NCBI RefSeq assembly: GCF_003934165.1
Contig: NZ_RKST01000007.1
Location: forward strand, 62,001 to 126,000
Reading direction: 5' to 3'
DNA: 64,000 bases
Source of the DNA: Borborobacter arsenicus
GTDB lineage: Bacteria; Pseudomonadota; Alphaproteobacteria; Rhizobiales; Rhizobiaceae
Each line of letters begins with the position of its first letter. Within the stretch, counting starts at the first letter, position 1. The notes beneath the pieces were generated by a model. The model ran no database searches, had not been told where the DNA came from, and saw only the letters and a list, made by a program, of their open reading frames with translations. Shown in pieces: positions 43,729-52,293 of this stretch. The position numbers and the translations under genes were made by a program.

Positions 43729-44645
43729 CACACTCTCCCCAGGGCAAAGCCCTTGGCAATGTAGTTGCGCACGAACCAGATGACGAGCGCGCCGGGGATC
43801 AGTGTGAGCACGCCGGCAGCGGCCAAAAGTCCCCAATCCATGCCGGAGGCCGACACGGTGCGTGTCATCACGGCGGCGATCGGCTTGGCGTCGGTCGTCG
43901 TCAAGGTACGGGCAATCAGCAGTTCGACCCAGGAGAACATGAAGCAGAAGAAGGCTGCCACGCCGATCCCGCTTGCGATCATCGGCATGAATATCTTCAC
44001 GAAGAACCGTGGGAACGAATAGCCGTCGATATAGGCGGTCTCGTCAATCTCCTTAGGCACGCCCGACATGAAGCCCTCCAATATCCATACGGCGAGCGGC
44101 ACGTTGAACAGACAATGAGCAAGCGCGACCGCAATATGGGTGTCGATGAGCCCGAAGGCCGAGTAGAGCTGGAAAAACGGCAGCGCGAAGACGGCCGGCG
44201 GCGCCATGCGGTTGGTGAGCAGCCAGAAGAACAGGTGCTTGTCGCCAAGGAAACGATAGCGCGAGAAGGCATAGGCCGCCGGCAGAGCTACCGCGATTGA
44301 AATCACTGTGTTGATAAGCACATAGGTAATCGAGTTGATGTAACCCGAATACCAGGCGGCATCGGTGAAGATGATGCGGTAGTTCCTGAGCGTCGGCTCG
44401 TGCGGGTAGAGCGTGAGCGTAGAGACGATCTCGGTGTTGGTCTTGAAGCTCATATTGATGAGCCAGTAGATCGGCAGCATCAGGAAGACGATGTAGAGGG
44501 CCGGTACGACCCACCACCATTTCGATTCCTCGCCGCGTCTGTGCATCAGGCGGGCAATGGCGTCTTGGGACGCACCGGCCTGTTTGCCTGCAGCGACCGG
44601 CGCTTCCACCTGGCTCTCTCCAATTCTCTCATTGGCGCCACTCAT
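43728..44645 (-). CDS. glpQ: Glycerol ABC permease
   Basis: A 305-aa MalG-type permease (VPALYIVFLMLPIYWLINMS, EAA loop IDETAYIDGYSFPRFFVKIF, C-terminal LVIWFVRNYIAKGFALGRV). I use ATG 44645, which directly follows the glpP stop; an in-frame ATG at 44663 overlaps glpP. Pairs with GlpP. Confidence 0.88.
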   Translation of the reverse strand: MSGANERIGESQVEAPVAAGKQAGASQDAIARLMHRRGEESKWWWVVPALYIVFLMLPIYWLINMSFKTNTEIVSTLTLYPHEPTLRNYRIIFTDAAWYSGYINSITYVLINTVISIAVALPAAYAFSRYRFLGDKHLFFWLLTNRMAPPAVFALPFFQLYSAFGLIDTHIAVALAHCLFNVPLAVWILEGFMSGVPKEIDETAYIDGYSFPRFFVKIFMPMIASGIGVAAFFCFMFSWVELLIARTLTTTDAKPIAAVMTRTVSASGMDWGLLAAAGVLTLIPGALVIWFVRNYIAKGFALGRV

Positions 44646-44646
44646 G

Positions 44647-45513
44647 TCAGCGCTCCGCGTCATAATTGGTCATCACGGTGTAGAACACCCATGACAACAG
44701 GAGGATGATGAGGAAATAGACCAGCGACATCGCCGCTGCCGGGCCGAGATCGAACTGGCCGAGCGCCATCTTGACGAGATCGATGGACAGGAAGGTGGTG
44801 GAATTGCCAGGTCCGCCGCCGGTGACGACGAAGGGCTCGGTATAGATCATGAACGAGTCCATGAAGCGCAGCAGCACGGCGATCAGCAGGACGCGCTGCA
44901 TCTTCGGCAACTGGATATAGCGGAACACCGACCAGCGCGACGCGCCGTCGATCTTGGCGGCCTGGTAGAAGGCGTCGGGGATCGAGACCAGCCCGGCATA
45001 GCAGAGCAGCACGACCAGGCTCGTCCAGTGCCAGACATCCATGACGATGACCGTGACCCAGGCATCAAACGGGTCCTGGACATAATTATAGTCGAAGCCC
45101 AGCGCGTTGACGGTGTAGCCGAGAAGGCCGATGTCGTTGCGCCCGAACACCTGCCAGATGGTGCCGACGACATTCCACGGAATGAGCAGAGGCAAGGCCA
45201 TCAGCACCAGGCAGACCGGCACGCCCCAGCCCTTCTTGGGCATGTTGAGCGCAATGAAGATGCCGAGCGGCACTTCGATCGCCAGGATGATGAAGGAAAA
45301 GGCCATGTTGCGGCCCATCGCCTGCCAGAAGCGATCGGAGGCGAGCAGTTCCTCGAACCATTCGGTGCCGGCCCAGAAGAACTGGTTGTTGCCGAAGGTG
45401 TCCTGCACCGAATAGTTCACCACCGTCATCAGCGGGATGACCGCCGAGAAGGCTACCAGGACGAGCACTGGAAGCACGAGAAACCAGGCTTTGTTGTTCC
45501 AGGTTCTTTCCAC
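44647..45513 (-). CDS. glpP: Glycerol ABC permease
   Basis: A 288-aa MalF-type permease (FLVLPVLVLVAFSAVIPLMT, YYQ-like FYQAAKIDGASRWSVFRYIQ as EAA loop, YFLIILLLSWVFYTVMTNYD). Start is GTG 45513, one base after the glpT stop. Membrane partner of GlpQ. Confidence 0.88.
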   Translation of the reverse strand: MERTWNNKAWFLVLPVLVLVAFSAVIPLMTVVNYSVQDTFGNNQFFWAGTEWFEELLASDRFWQAMGRNMAFSFIILAIEVPLGIFIALNMPKKGWGVPVCLVLMALPLLIPWNVVGTIWQVFGRNDIGLLGYTVNALGFDYNYVQDPFDAWVTVIVMDVWHWTSLVVLLCYAGLVSIPDAFYQAAKIDGASRWSVFRYIQLPKMQRVLLIAVLLRFMDSFMIYTEPFVVTGGGPGNSTTFLSIDLVKMALGQFDLGPAAAMSLVYFLIILLLSWVFYTVMTNYDAER

Positions 45514-45514
45514 G

Positions 45515-46582
45515 TCAGCCTCCCATCTCGATGCGCCAGGAGTCGGCGTAGATATTGATGCCGGCTGGCTCGAACCGGACTTTCGGCTCGGCCGGCACCT
45601 GATCGTCCTCGCTCATCACGGCTGCGATATCGCGGCCTTCCAGCGTTGCCCGGACGATCTTGTGGCGCCCTACATCCTCGACCTTGGTCACCGTGACAGG
45701 CATGCCTTGGGAACCAACGTGGACATATTCGGGGCGAATGCCAAGCTGGATATTGTCGCCTGCCGCCTTGGGCGCGCCCGGCAGTTCGATGGACTGCGAG
45801 CCGAGGCGGGCGGTTTTGCCTTCGATCGACACCGGCACGACATTCATGCCAGGCGAGCCGATGAAATAGCCGACGAAAGTGTGGCGCGGCCTTTCGAACA
45901 GTTCGGCCGGCGAGCCGATCTGGACGATCTCGCCGTCATACATGACCACCACATGCTCGGCGAAGGTCAGCGCTTCGGTCTGATCGTGAGTCACATAGAC
46001 CATGGTGTAGCCATAGCGGCGATGGAGTTGCTTGAGCTGCGAGCGCAGCATCCACTTCATATGCGGATCGATAACGGTGAGCGGCTCGTCGAAAAGGATG
46101 GCATTGACGTCAGAACGCACCAGGCCGCGCCCGAGCGAAATCTTCTGCTTCTGGTCGGCCGTGAGCCTCCTGGCCTTGCGCTTCGCCCAATCGGAAAGGT
46201 CGATCATGTCGAGTGTTTCGCGCACCTTGCGCTCGACCTCCGCCTCCGGCACGCCGCGATTGCGCAACGGGAAGGCGAGATTGTCGTAGACCGTCATCGT
46301 GTCGTAGATGACCGGAAATTGGAACACCTGCGCAATGTTGCGTTCCTGCGTCGAGAGACCGGTCACGTCGCGGCCGTTGAACAGCAACTGCCCATGCGAG
46401 GGCTTGAGCAGGCCGGAGATGATGTTGAGCAAGGTGGTCTTGCCGCAACCGGAAGGCCCCAGCAGCGCGTAGGCGCCGCCATCCTCGAAAGTGTGGTGCA
46501 CTTCCTTCAGGGCAAAGTCGCTGTCCTTGCGCGGTTCGGCCAGATAGGAATGGCGGATGTGGTTGACGTCGATACGTGCCAT
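45515..46582 (-). CDS. glpT: Glycerol ABC ATPase with degenerate signature motif
   Basis: A 355-aa MalK-type ATPase: Walker A LLGPSGCGKTTLLN, Q-loop VFQFPVIYDTMTV, Walker B ILFDEPLTVID, H-loop VYVTHDQTEAL, and a TOBE-like C-domain. The ABC signature reads LTADQKQKISLGRG instead of LSGGQ. Because GlpS keeps a good signature, the pair should have one standard and one degenerate nucleotide site. Nine bases separate it from glpS. Confidence 0.88.
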   Translation of the reverse strand: MARIDVNHIRHSYLAEPRKDSDFALKEVHHTFEDGGAYALLGPSGCGKTTLLNIISGLLKPSHGQLLFNGRDVTGLSTQERNIAQVFQFPVIYDTMTVYDNLAFPLRNRGVPEAEVERKVRETLDMIDLSDWAKRKARRLTADQKQKISLGRGLVRSDVNAILFDEPLTVIDPHMKWMLRSQLKQLHRRYGYTMVYVTHDQTEALTFAEHVVVMYDGEIVQIGSPAELFERPRHTFVGYFIGSPGMNVVPVSIEGKTARLGSQSIELPGAPKAAGDNIQLGIRPEYVHVGSQGMPVTVTKVEDVGRHKIVRATLEGRDIAAVMSEDDQVPAEPKVRFEPAGINIYADSWRIEMGG

Positions 46583-46591
46583 CGCTCGCCC

Positions 46592-47671
46592 CTATGCTGC
46601 CAACTGCGGCACGGCCACCGCACGTCCACTGTCGTCGAACACCATGATGTGACGCGGGTCGATGAAGACCTCGACCTCGTCGTCGGGTGCGAACTGCCGT
46701 ATGCCGTGGGCAAGCATGACCCAGCGGACATCGGCGAAATCGAGATGGACGAAGCTTTCCGATCCGGTGATCTCGGTGACCGACACCTTGGCGCGCACCG
46801 GGACGGCGGCCGCACCAAGCCGTTCGAGAGAAAGATGGTGGGGTTGAAAGCCGATGGTGTAATTGCCATCGGCAATGCCGGCGAGGCCAACCGGCACCGG
46901 GAGGTTGACCCCACCATCTAGCAGGAAGTGGTTGCCGTTCTTGGCAAGCACGATCGTGTTTAGCGGCGGATCGGCGAAGGTCCTGGCCGTCACCAGGTCC
47001 ACCGGCTTCCGGAAAACCTCGATGGTTGGCCCGAACTGCGTGACCCGCCCTTGCGACAGGGTTGCCGTGTTGCCGCCGAGAAGAAGCGCCTCATGCGGCT
47101 CGGTCGTGGCATAGACGAAGATGGTGCCGGCCTTGGCGAATATCTTCGGCAGCTCTTCGCGAAGCTCCTCGCGCAGCTTGTAGTCGAGATTGGCAAGCGG
47201 TTCGTCGAGCAGCACCAGGCTGGCGTTCTTGACGATGGCGCGGGCAAGCGCGGTGCGCTGCTGCTGGCCGCCCGAAAGGTTGAGTGGCATGCGGTCGAGA
47301 TAGGGCGTGAGCTTTAGCAGTTCGGCTGCCTTGCGCACCTCGCTGTCGATCCTGGCCTTGTCGATACCGGCAACCCGCAGCGGCGATGCAATATTCTCAT
47401 AAACGGTCATGGCCGGATAATTGATGAATTGCTGGTAGACCATGGCGACGTTGCGCTTCTGGACGGGCAGGCCGGTGACGTCCTTGCCGTCGAACCAGAC
47501 GGAGCCGCTGGTGGGCGCGTCGAGACCGGCCATCAGGCGCATGAGGCTGGTCTTGCCCGACAGCGTCGGCCCGAGCAGCACATTGAGCGAACCGTGGTGA
47601 AGGGTCAGTGAGACATCCGCGATGTGGGTATCTGCCCCCACGACCTTCGACACATTTCTCAGTTCCAGCAT
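46592..47671 (-). CDS. glpS: Glycerol ABC ATPase
   Basis: A 359-aa ATPase starting at ATG 47671 (GGGAGAGG upstream). Walker A LLGPTLSGKTSLMR has TLS where most have SGS/SGC, signature LSGGQQQRTALARAI and Walker B LVLLDEPLANLD are standard, and the position of the switch His is occupied differently (YATTEPHEALLLGG). Thus each of the two ATPases lacks a different canonical element. C-terminal MOBE/TOBE domain from about residue 240. Confidence 0.88.
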   Translation of the reverse strand: MLELRNVSKVVGADTHIADVSLTLHHGSLNVLLGPTLSGKTSLMRLMAGLDAPTSGSVWFDGKDVTGLPVQKRNVAMVYQQFINYPAMTVYENIASPLRVAGIDKARIDSEVRKAAELLKLTPYLDRMPLNLSGGQQQRTALARAIVKNASLVLLDEPLANLDYKLREELREELPKIFAKAGTIFVYATTEPHEALLLGGNTATLSQGRVTQFGPTIEVFRKPVDLVTARTFADPPLNTIVLAKNGNHFLLDGGVNLPVPVGLAGIADGNYTIGFQPHHLSLERLGAAAVPVRAKVSVTEITGSESFVHLDFADVRWVMLAHGIRQFAPDDEVEVFIDPRHIMVFDDSGRAVAVPQLAA

Positions 47672-47687
47672 CCGAGCCTCTCCCGCG

Positions 47688-49217
47688 CTATTCCGCTGCC
47701 GCCGAATGCCGGCTGCCCAGGCCTCGCATGAATTCATCAAGCGCCGAAATCTGTTCCGGCGAAAGGCGCAGGCCGCGCTTTGTCCTGCGCCACAGGATGT
47801 CCTGCGCCGTCAGCGCCCATTCATTGGCGGCAAGATAGCGCACTTCCGCCTCGTAGAGGTCCACGCCGAAATTCCGGCCGAGATCGGCATTGGATTTGGC
47901 AAGACCGAGCAGGGAATGCGCCCGTGTGCCGTAAAGGCGCGTAAGGCGCCTGGCATGTCGGGCATCGAGAAACGGATAGGCCTTCTTCAGCTTCGCCACT
48001 TCGGCCTCGAACCCGGTTGCCGCAAAATCGCCGCCCGGCAACGGCGCAGTCGTCGTCCACGGCTTGCCACGCTTGCCCAGAAAGCCCTCGATCTTTTCCA
48101 GCATCGCCTCGGAAAGGCGGCGATAGGTCGTGATCTTGCCGCCGAAGGCGTTGAGGAGCGGCGCATCGCCGTTGTGCCCGCCATCCGCTTTCAGCACATA
48201 GTCGCGAGTCGCCTCCTGGGCCTTCGAAGCGCCATCGTCGTAAAGCGGCCGCACCGCCGAATAGGTCCATACGATGTCGGCACGTATGACCGGTTCGGCG
48301 AAATACTCGCTTGCTGCTGCGCACAGATAGTCGATCTCCGCCTCGCTGATCTTCACCTCATGCGGATCGCCCGGATAATCCTGGTCCGTCGTGCCGATCA
48401 GCGTGAACTCCTCCTCGTAAGGAATGGCGAAGATGATGCGCCCATCCTTGTTCTGGAAGAAATAGGCGCGCGGATCGTCGAATTTCTTCGGCACGACGAT
48501 ATGGCTGCCTTGCACCAGCCGCACATTGTGCACGGCGTTCTGGCCGACCACTTCGGAAAGAACGTGGTCGACCCATGGCCCGGCAGCGTTGACCAGAAGC
48601 CTTGCCTTGACCTCTTCGCGGCGGTCGGCATTCAGGTCATGCAGAACCACCGTCCAGAGCCCATCGGCGCGCCGGGCAGAAACCACCTTGGTCCGCGTGC
48701 GGATGATGGCGCCGCGGTCGGCGGCGTCGCGGGCATTCAAAACGACGAGGCGAGCATCGTTGACCCAGCCGTCTGAATATTCGAAGGCCTTTGAAAATAA
48801 TGGCTTCAGCGGCTTTCCTGCAGAATCGCTGCGCATATCCAGTGTTTTTGTCGGCGGCAGAAGCTTGCGGCCGCCGATATGGTCGTAAAGAAACAGGCCG
48901 AGCCGCAGCAGCCAAGCCGGACGCAGCCCCTCGGCATGCGGCAACACGAAGCGCATCGGCCAGATGATGTGCGGCGCGTTGCGCCACAAGACCTCGCGCT
49001 CCATCAGCGCTTCGCGCACCAGCCTGAATTCGTAGAATTCGAGATAGCGCAGGCCGCCATGGATCAGCTTGGTCGAGCCGGAGGACGTGCCGCTGGCAAG
49101 ATCGTCCATCTCTGCAAGCAATACGGAAAAGCCGCGCCCTGCCGCATCGCGCGCGATGCCGCAGCCATTGATACCGCCGCCTATGACGATGATGTCATGG
49201 ATCGGGGATGCGTCCAA
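47688..49217 (-). CDS. glpD: Glycerol-3-phosphate dehydrogenase, FAD-dependent
   Basis: A 509-aa flavoprotein that starts at TTG 49217 (AGGGAGG 7 bases upstream; no ATG or GTG is in reach). Motifs: DIIVIGGGINGCGIARDAAG, SGTSSGSTKLIHGGLRYLE, NAAGPWVDHVLSEVVG and AFGGKITTYRRLSEAML. Length agrees with E. coli GlpD (501 aa). Oxidises glycerol 3-phosphate to dihydroxyacetone phosphate at the inner membrane. First gene of the operon, read from a promoter with five CGAA half-sites. Confidence 0.95.
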   Translation of the reverse strand: MDASPIHDIIVIGGGINGCGIARDAAGRGFSVLLAEMDDLASGTSSGSTKLIHGGLRYLEFYEFRLVREALMEREVLWRNAPHIIWPMRFVLPHAEGLRPAWLLRLGLFLYDHIGGRKLLPPTKTLDMRSDSAGKPLKPLFSKAFEYSDGWVNDARLVVLNARDAADRGAIIRTRTKVVSARRADGLWTVVLHDLNADRREEVKARLLVNAAGPWVDHVLSEVVGQNAVHNVRLVQGSHIVVPKKFDDPRAYFFQNKDGRIIFAIPYEEEFTLIGTTDQDYPGDPHEVKISEAEIDYLCAAASEYFAEPVIRADIVWTYSAVRPLYDDGASKAQEATRDYVLKADGGHNGDAPLLNAFGGKITTYRRLSEAMLEKIEGFLGKRGKPWTTTAPLPGGDFAATGFEAEVAKLKKAYPFLDARHARRLTRLYGTRAHSLLGLAKSNADLGRNFGVDLYEAEVRYLAANEWALTAQDILWRRTKRGLRLSPEQISALDEFMRGLGSRHSAAAE

Positions 49218-49258
49218 GAAAGGCCTCCCTCGATTTCGCAACGCAGCAATTATTGCTA

Positions 49259-49313
49259 TTCGAAACCTTTTCGGAATTATTTCGAAAACAGAACGAATGT
49301 CAAACGAAATGTC
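49259..49313 (-). promoter_or_regulatory. glpD promoter covered by five 11-bp-phased CGAA repeats
   Basis: On the minus strand a perfect -35 TTGACA (plus-strand 49298-49303) is followed after 16 bases by AATAAT (49276-49281, 5/6 to consensus), with the start expected near 49269. Five 11-base units start at 49259, 49270, 49281, 49292 and 49303, each with CGAA or CGGA at the same place (CG at 49261, 49272, 49283, 49294, 49305). They cover the promoter from -35 to beyond +1. E. coli GlpR half-sites also contain TTCG/CGAA. No glpR (DeoR family) gene lies in the window. The rest of the gap up to dps (49314-49486) is AT-rich without a gene. Confidence 0.65.
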
Positions 49314-49486
49314 GGCTTGTAGGGGAGAGCGACGGCGGCTCAAGGCGCGGGGTTGAATTTCCTGGTTATGAATGAGGTTGGATTGCTTGCAGGGAAGATG
49401 AATCTGGTAGCGTCTCAAATGATGTTGACCTACAAATCGAAATTACAGAAATAAAATATTGAAAAATAAAATAAAATGTCCACATC

Positions 49487-49517
49487 TATAATGTATTCTA
49501 AACTTACGCATAAGGAG
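49487..49517 (+). promoter_or_regulatory. dps promoter -10 and ribosome site
   Basis: A perfect TATAAT at 49487-49492 in very AT-rich DNA, with no -35 at 16-18 bases (TTGAAA lies 22 bases upstream), which suggests an activator-dependent promoter. AAGGAG at 49512-49517 is 6 bases before TTG 49524. This excludes ATG 49476 as start, since it lies upstream of the -10. Confidence 0.5.
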
Positions 49518-49523
49518 TGGCTG

Positions 49524-50012
49524 TTGATAGTTCATAGCACGCGAAATGATCTCAACCAAAACGCAAGAAACATGTCCATCGAACTGCTGAATACCCGTCT
49601 GGCCGATGCCATCGACCTTTCCCTGGTCGCCAAGCAGGCCCACTGGAACGTCAAGGGTCCGCAATTCATCGCTGTCCATGAAATGCTCGATAGATTCCGG
49701 GCCGATCTCGACATGCATGTCGACACCATTGCCGAACGTGCGGTGCAACTGGGTGGCACCGCTCTTGGCACCACTCAAATTGTCGCCGAAAGGACGCCGC
49801 TGAAGCCATATCCGACGGATATCTTCAAGACCAAGGATCATCTGGCGGCGCTGATCGATTGCTATGCGCTTGCCGCTACGAAGGCGCGCGAGGCCATTGC
49901 CGAGGCCGAAGAGGCGGGCGACATGGGAACCGCGGATATATTCACGGCCTATTCGCAGGCGCTCGATAAATCCCTGTGGTTTCTCGAGGCGCATACGCAG
50001 GAATCGGAATAG
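49524..50012 (+). CDS. dps: Dps, DNA-binding protein from starved cells
   Basis: A 162-aa ferritin-like protein from TTG 49524. The ferroxidase ligands stand in KQAHWNVKGPQFIAVHEMLD (His) and in DRFRADLDMHVDTIAER (Asp and Glu). The dodecamer oxidises iron with peroxide and protects DNA. The N-terminus (IVHSTRNDL) has only a few basic residues, so DNA binding may be weak. Divergent from glpD and not functionally tied to it. 211 bases follow before ureD with nothing recognisable in them. Confidence 0.9.
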   Translation: MIVHSTRNDLNQNARNMSIELLNTRLADAIDLSLVAKQAHWNVKGPQFIAVHEMLDRFRADLDMHVDTIAERAVQLGGTALGTTQIVAERTPLKPYPTDIFKTKDHLAALIDCYALAATKAREAIAEAEEAGDMGTADIFTAYSQALDKSLWFLEAHTQESE

Positions 50013-50223
50013 GCGCGGCGCATTGAAAAGATGGGCTCCTTATCCACGGAGCAAGCTCGGCAGCGCCTTGAATGTGGCGCCGAGATGAGGCACCGTGGCG
50101 CCGTTATTTGATGCGCTAAAAATCTTTGAACCCGCTTGCTGACGATGAGAACTCACCATCGGATAGCGGGCGTGGTTGGGGCGCGTTATTGTCTGGTTTG
50201 CGTTCGAGTCAGGGTTCAGAAGA

Positions 50224-51072
50224 TTGGGTGCGGTTCTCCGAAAAAGCGATGCGGTCGCAAAGCTGCAACGGTCGCATGGGCAGGCCAGAATTTGTCTTGA
50301 CCGGCAGGGCAATGGTGCGACGGGGGTACGGACCCTTTTCCAGGATGGGTGCCTGAAACTGCGCCTGCCGCGCTCGCCTTGCGGCGAAGGCGCGGAAGTC
50401 GTTGTCATCAACACTGCGGGCGGGCTGACCGGTGGCGACAAGGTGTCGATCGACGTCACGGTTGGCGCGAATGCCAGCGCGACGGTGACCACGCCCGGCT
50501 CCGAGCGCATCTATCGGTCGCTTCAAGACGATGTAGTAATGGAGCAGCGCCTGACCGTCCTCGAAGGCGGTCGGCTCGACTGGCTGCCTCAGGAAACCAT
50601 CCTGTTTGACAAGAGCCGCCTGCGGCGGCGCTTCGAAGTGGAACTGCACGGCAGTGCCGAGGCGACGATTGCCGAATCCATCCTGTTTGGCCGTGCCGCC
50701 ATGGGCGAAGCCGTGGAAAGCGGGTTCTTTGCCGATTTCTGGACGATTCGGCGCGACGGGGGATTGATCTTTGCCGACGCAACGCGCATCGCCGAGGCCT
50801 TCGCTGCGACAGTGGGCAATGCCGCCACGCTGGGCGGCCGTGCCGCCATGGCCACCCTGGTCCATGTCGGCAAGGATCTGGAAGCAAAGCGCGACGCGAT
50901 GCGTACAGGCTTCGCCGCTGTCGAGGCGGCGGCGGCGGGCGCCAGCATCGTTGGCGATGTGCTGGTGGCCCGGATTACAGCACCAAGCGGAATGTTGCTC
51001 AGAAGCGCGATGATTCCGGCTCTTGCAATCTTGCGATATCCGCGTTTGCTTCCGCGACTATGGACCTGTTGA
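50224..51072 (+). CDS. ureD: Urease accessory protein UreD
   Basis: A 282-aa UreD/UreH ([69 protein letters not shown]). The start is uncertain: TTG 50224 gives the usual length, TTG 50176 is in frame too, and neither has a strong ribosome site. UreD binds apo-urease with UreF and UreG for nickel insertion. First gene of the urease operon, 10 bases before ureA. Confidence 0.9.
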   Translation: MGAVLRKSDAVAKLQRSHGQARICLDRQGNGATGVRTLFQDGCLKLRLPRSPCGEGAEVVVINTAGGLTGGDKVSIDVTVGANASATVTTPGSERIYRSLQDDVVMEQRLTVLEGGRLDWLPQETILFDKSRLRRRFEVELHGSAEATIAESILFGRAAMGEAVESGFFADFWTIRRDGGLIFADATRIAEAFAATVGNAATLGGRAAMATLVHVGKDLEAKRDAMRTGFAAVEAAAAGASIVGDVLVARITAPSGMLLRSAMIPALAILRYPRLLPRLWTC

Positions 51073-51082
51073 GGAAAAAAAT

Positions 51083-51385
51083 ATGCAACTGACACCACGC
51101 GAGAAGGACAAGCTCTTGATTGCCATGGCGGCGATGGTTGCCCGCCGGCGCCTCGAACGCGGCGTCAAGCTCAACCATCCCGAGGCCGTGGCCCTCATCA
51201 GCGATTTCGTCGTCGAAGGCGCGCGCGACGGGCGCACGGTTGTCGAACTCATGGAAGCCGGCGCGCATGTGCTTTCGCGCGCCCAGGTCATGGACGGCGT
51301 GGGCGAGATGATCCCCAACGTCCAGGTCGAGGCAACCTTTCCCGACGGCGTCAAGCTCGTCACCATTCATCATCCAATCCGCTGA
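51083..51385 (+). CDS. ureA: Urease gamma subunit
   Basis: A 100-aa subunit, the standard length, with [40 protein letters not shown] and [24 protein letters not shown] lies 7-8 bases before the ATG. Structural subunit of the (alpha beta gamma)3 urease. Confidence 0.96.
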   Translation: MQLTPREKDKLLIAMAAMVARRRLERGVKLNHPEAVALISDFVVEGARDGRTVVELMEAGAHVLSRAQVMDGVGEMIPNVQVEATFPDGVKLVTIHHPIR

Positions 51386-51400
51386 TAGACCGGAGGTCCC

Positions 51401-51970
51401 ATGAAACAGCGTCCTTTCCTGACTGCCGCCGCTCTTGTCGCCATGACTGTGCCGGCCCTTGCGCACCCCGGGCATGGCGAGGCGGGTGTGCTTTTCGGCT
51501 TCCTGCACCCGCTCTCGGGCGCAGATCATATCCTTGCCATGGTAGCGGTCGGCCTGTGGGCCGCCCTCCTCGGCGGGCGTGCCTTCTGGCTGGTTCCCGC
51601 CGCATTCGTGTCGGCCATGATCGCCGGCTTTGTTTTCGGTATGAACGGTATGGTGCTGCCAGCAATCGAGCCCGGCATCGCGGCTTCTGTCGTCGTATTG
51701 GGTATGATGATCGCCACGGCCGCGCGGCTGCCGCTTGCGCCGTCGATGGCTGTCGTAGCCCTGTTCGGACTGTTCCACGGGCAGGCGCATGGCGCTGAAC
51801 TCACCGGTTCTGCGCTCCTGTTCGGCCTCGGCTTCACCGCTGCCACCGTGCTTTTGCATGCAGGCGGCCTGGCGGTGGGTGGCGTGCTCGGCCAGCAGCG
51901 CCTGCTCGCCCGTGCCCTGGGCGTGCTGATCGCCGGCAGCGGCCTGTTCATCTTTGGAGGGATGGCATGA
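51401..51970 (+). CDS. ureJ: HupE/UreJ-type nickel transporter
   Basis: A 189-aa membrane protein with signal peptide ([14 protein letters not shown]) and about six helices. Family motifs [12 protein letters not shown] and [11 protein letters not shown] carry the His and Asp residues for metal transport. Located between ureA and ureB and overlapping ureB by 4 bases. It probably imports nickel for the urease. Confidence 0.88.
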   Translation: MKQRPFLTAAALVAMTVPALAHPGHGEAGVLFGFLHPLSGADHILAMVAVGLWAALLGGRAFWLVPAAFVSAMIAGFVFGMNGMVLPAIEPGIAASVVVLGMMIATAARLPLAPSMAVVALFGLFHGQAHGAELTGSALLFGLGFTAATVLLHAGGLAVGGVLGQQRLLARALGVLIAGSGLFIFGGMA

Positions 51971-52275
51971 TCCCCGGAGAGGTCCTGACCGGACCTGGCG
52001 ACATCCAGCTCAACGAAGGCTCACCGACGGTGACGCTCATCGTCGCCAACCGCGGCGACCGCCCGGTCCAGGTCGGTTCGCACTACCATTTCGCCGAGGC
52101 GAATGCGGCGCTGGACTTCGATCGCAGCCGGGCGCACGGTCTGCGGCTCGACATTCCGGCCGGCTCCGCCGTCCGCTTCGAGCCCGGACAGGAGCGCGAA
52201 GTGACGCTCGTTCCCTTCAGGGGTGCGCGCAAGGCCTATGGCTTCGGCGCAAAGGTTATGGGCGCGCTGGACTGA
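51967..52275 (+). CDS. ureB: Urease beta subunit
   Basis: A 102-aa beta subunit ([69 protein letters not shown]). Typical length. ATGA overlap with ureJ. Confidence 0.96.
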   Translation: MIPGEVLTGPGDIQLNEGSPTVTLIVANRGDRPVQVGSHYHFAEANAALDFDRSRAHGLRLDIPAGSAVRFEPGQEREVTLVPFRGARKAYGFGAKVMGALD

Positions 52276-52293
52276 TCATCGAAGGAGATACGC

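Noticed and set aside
45437-46921. 494-codon plus-strand frame across glpT/glpS
   Set aside because: It overlaps three verified transporter genes on the other strand and crosses their boundaries.
49476-49523. ATG 49476 as dps start
   Set aside because: It precedes the TATAAT box and has no ribosome site; TTG 49524 fits promoter, ribosome site and family length.
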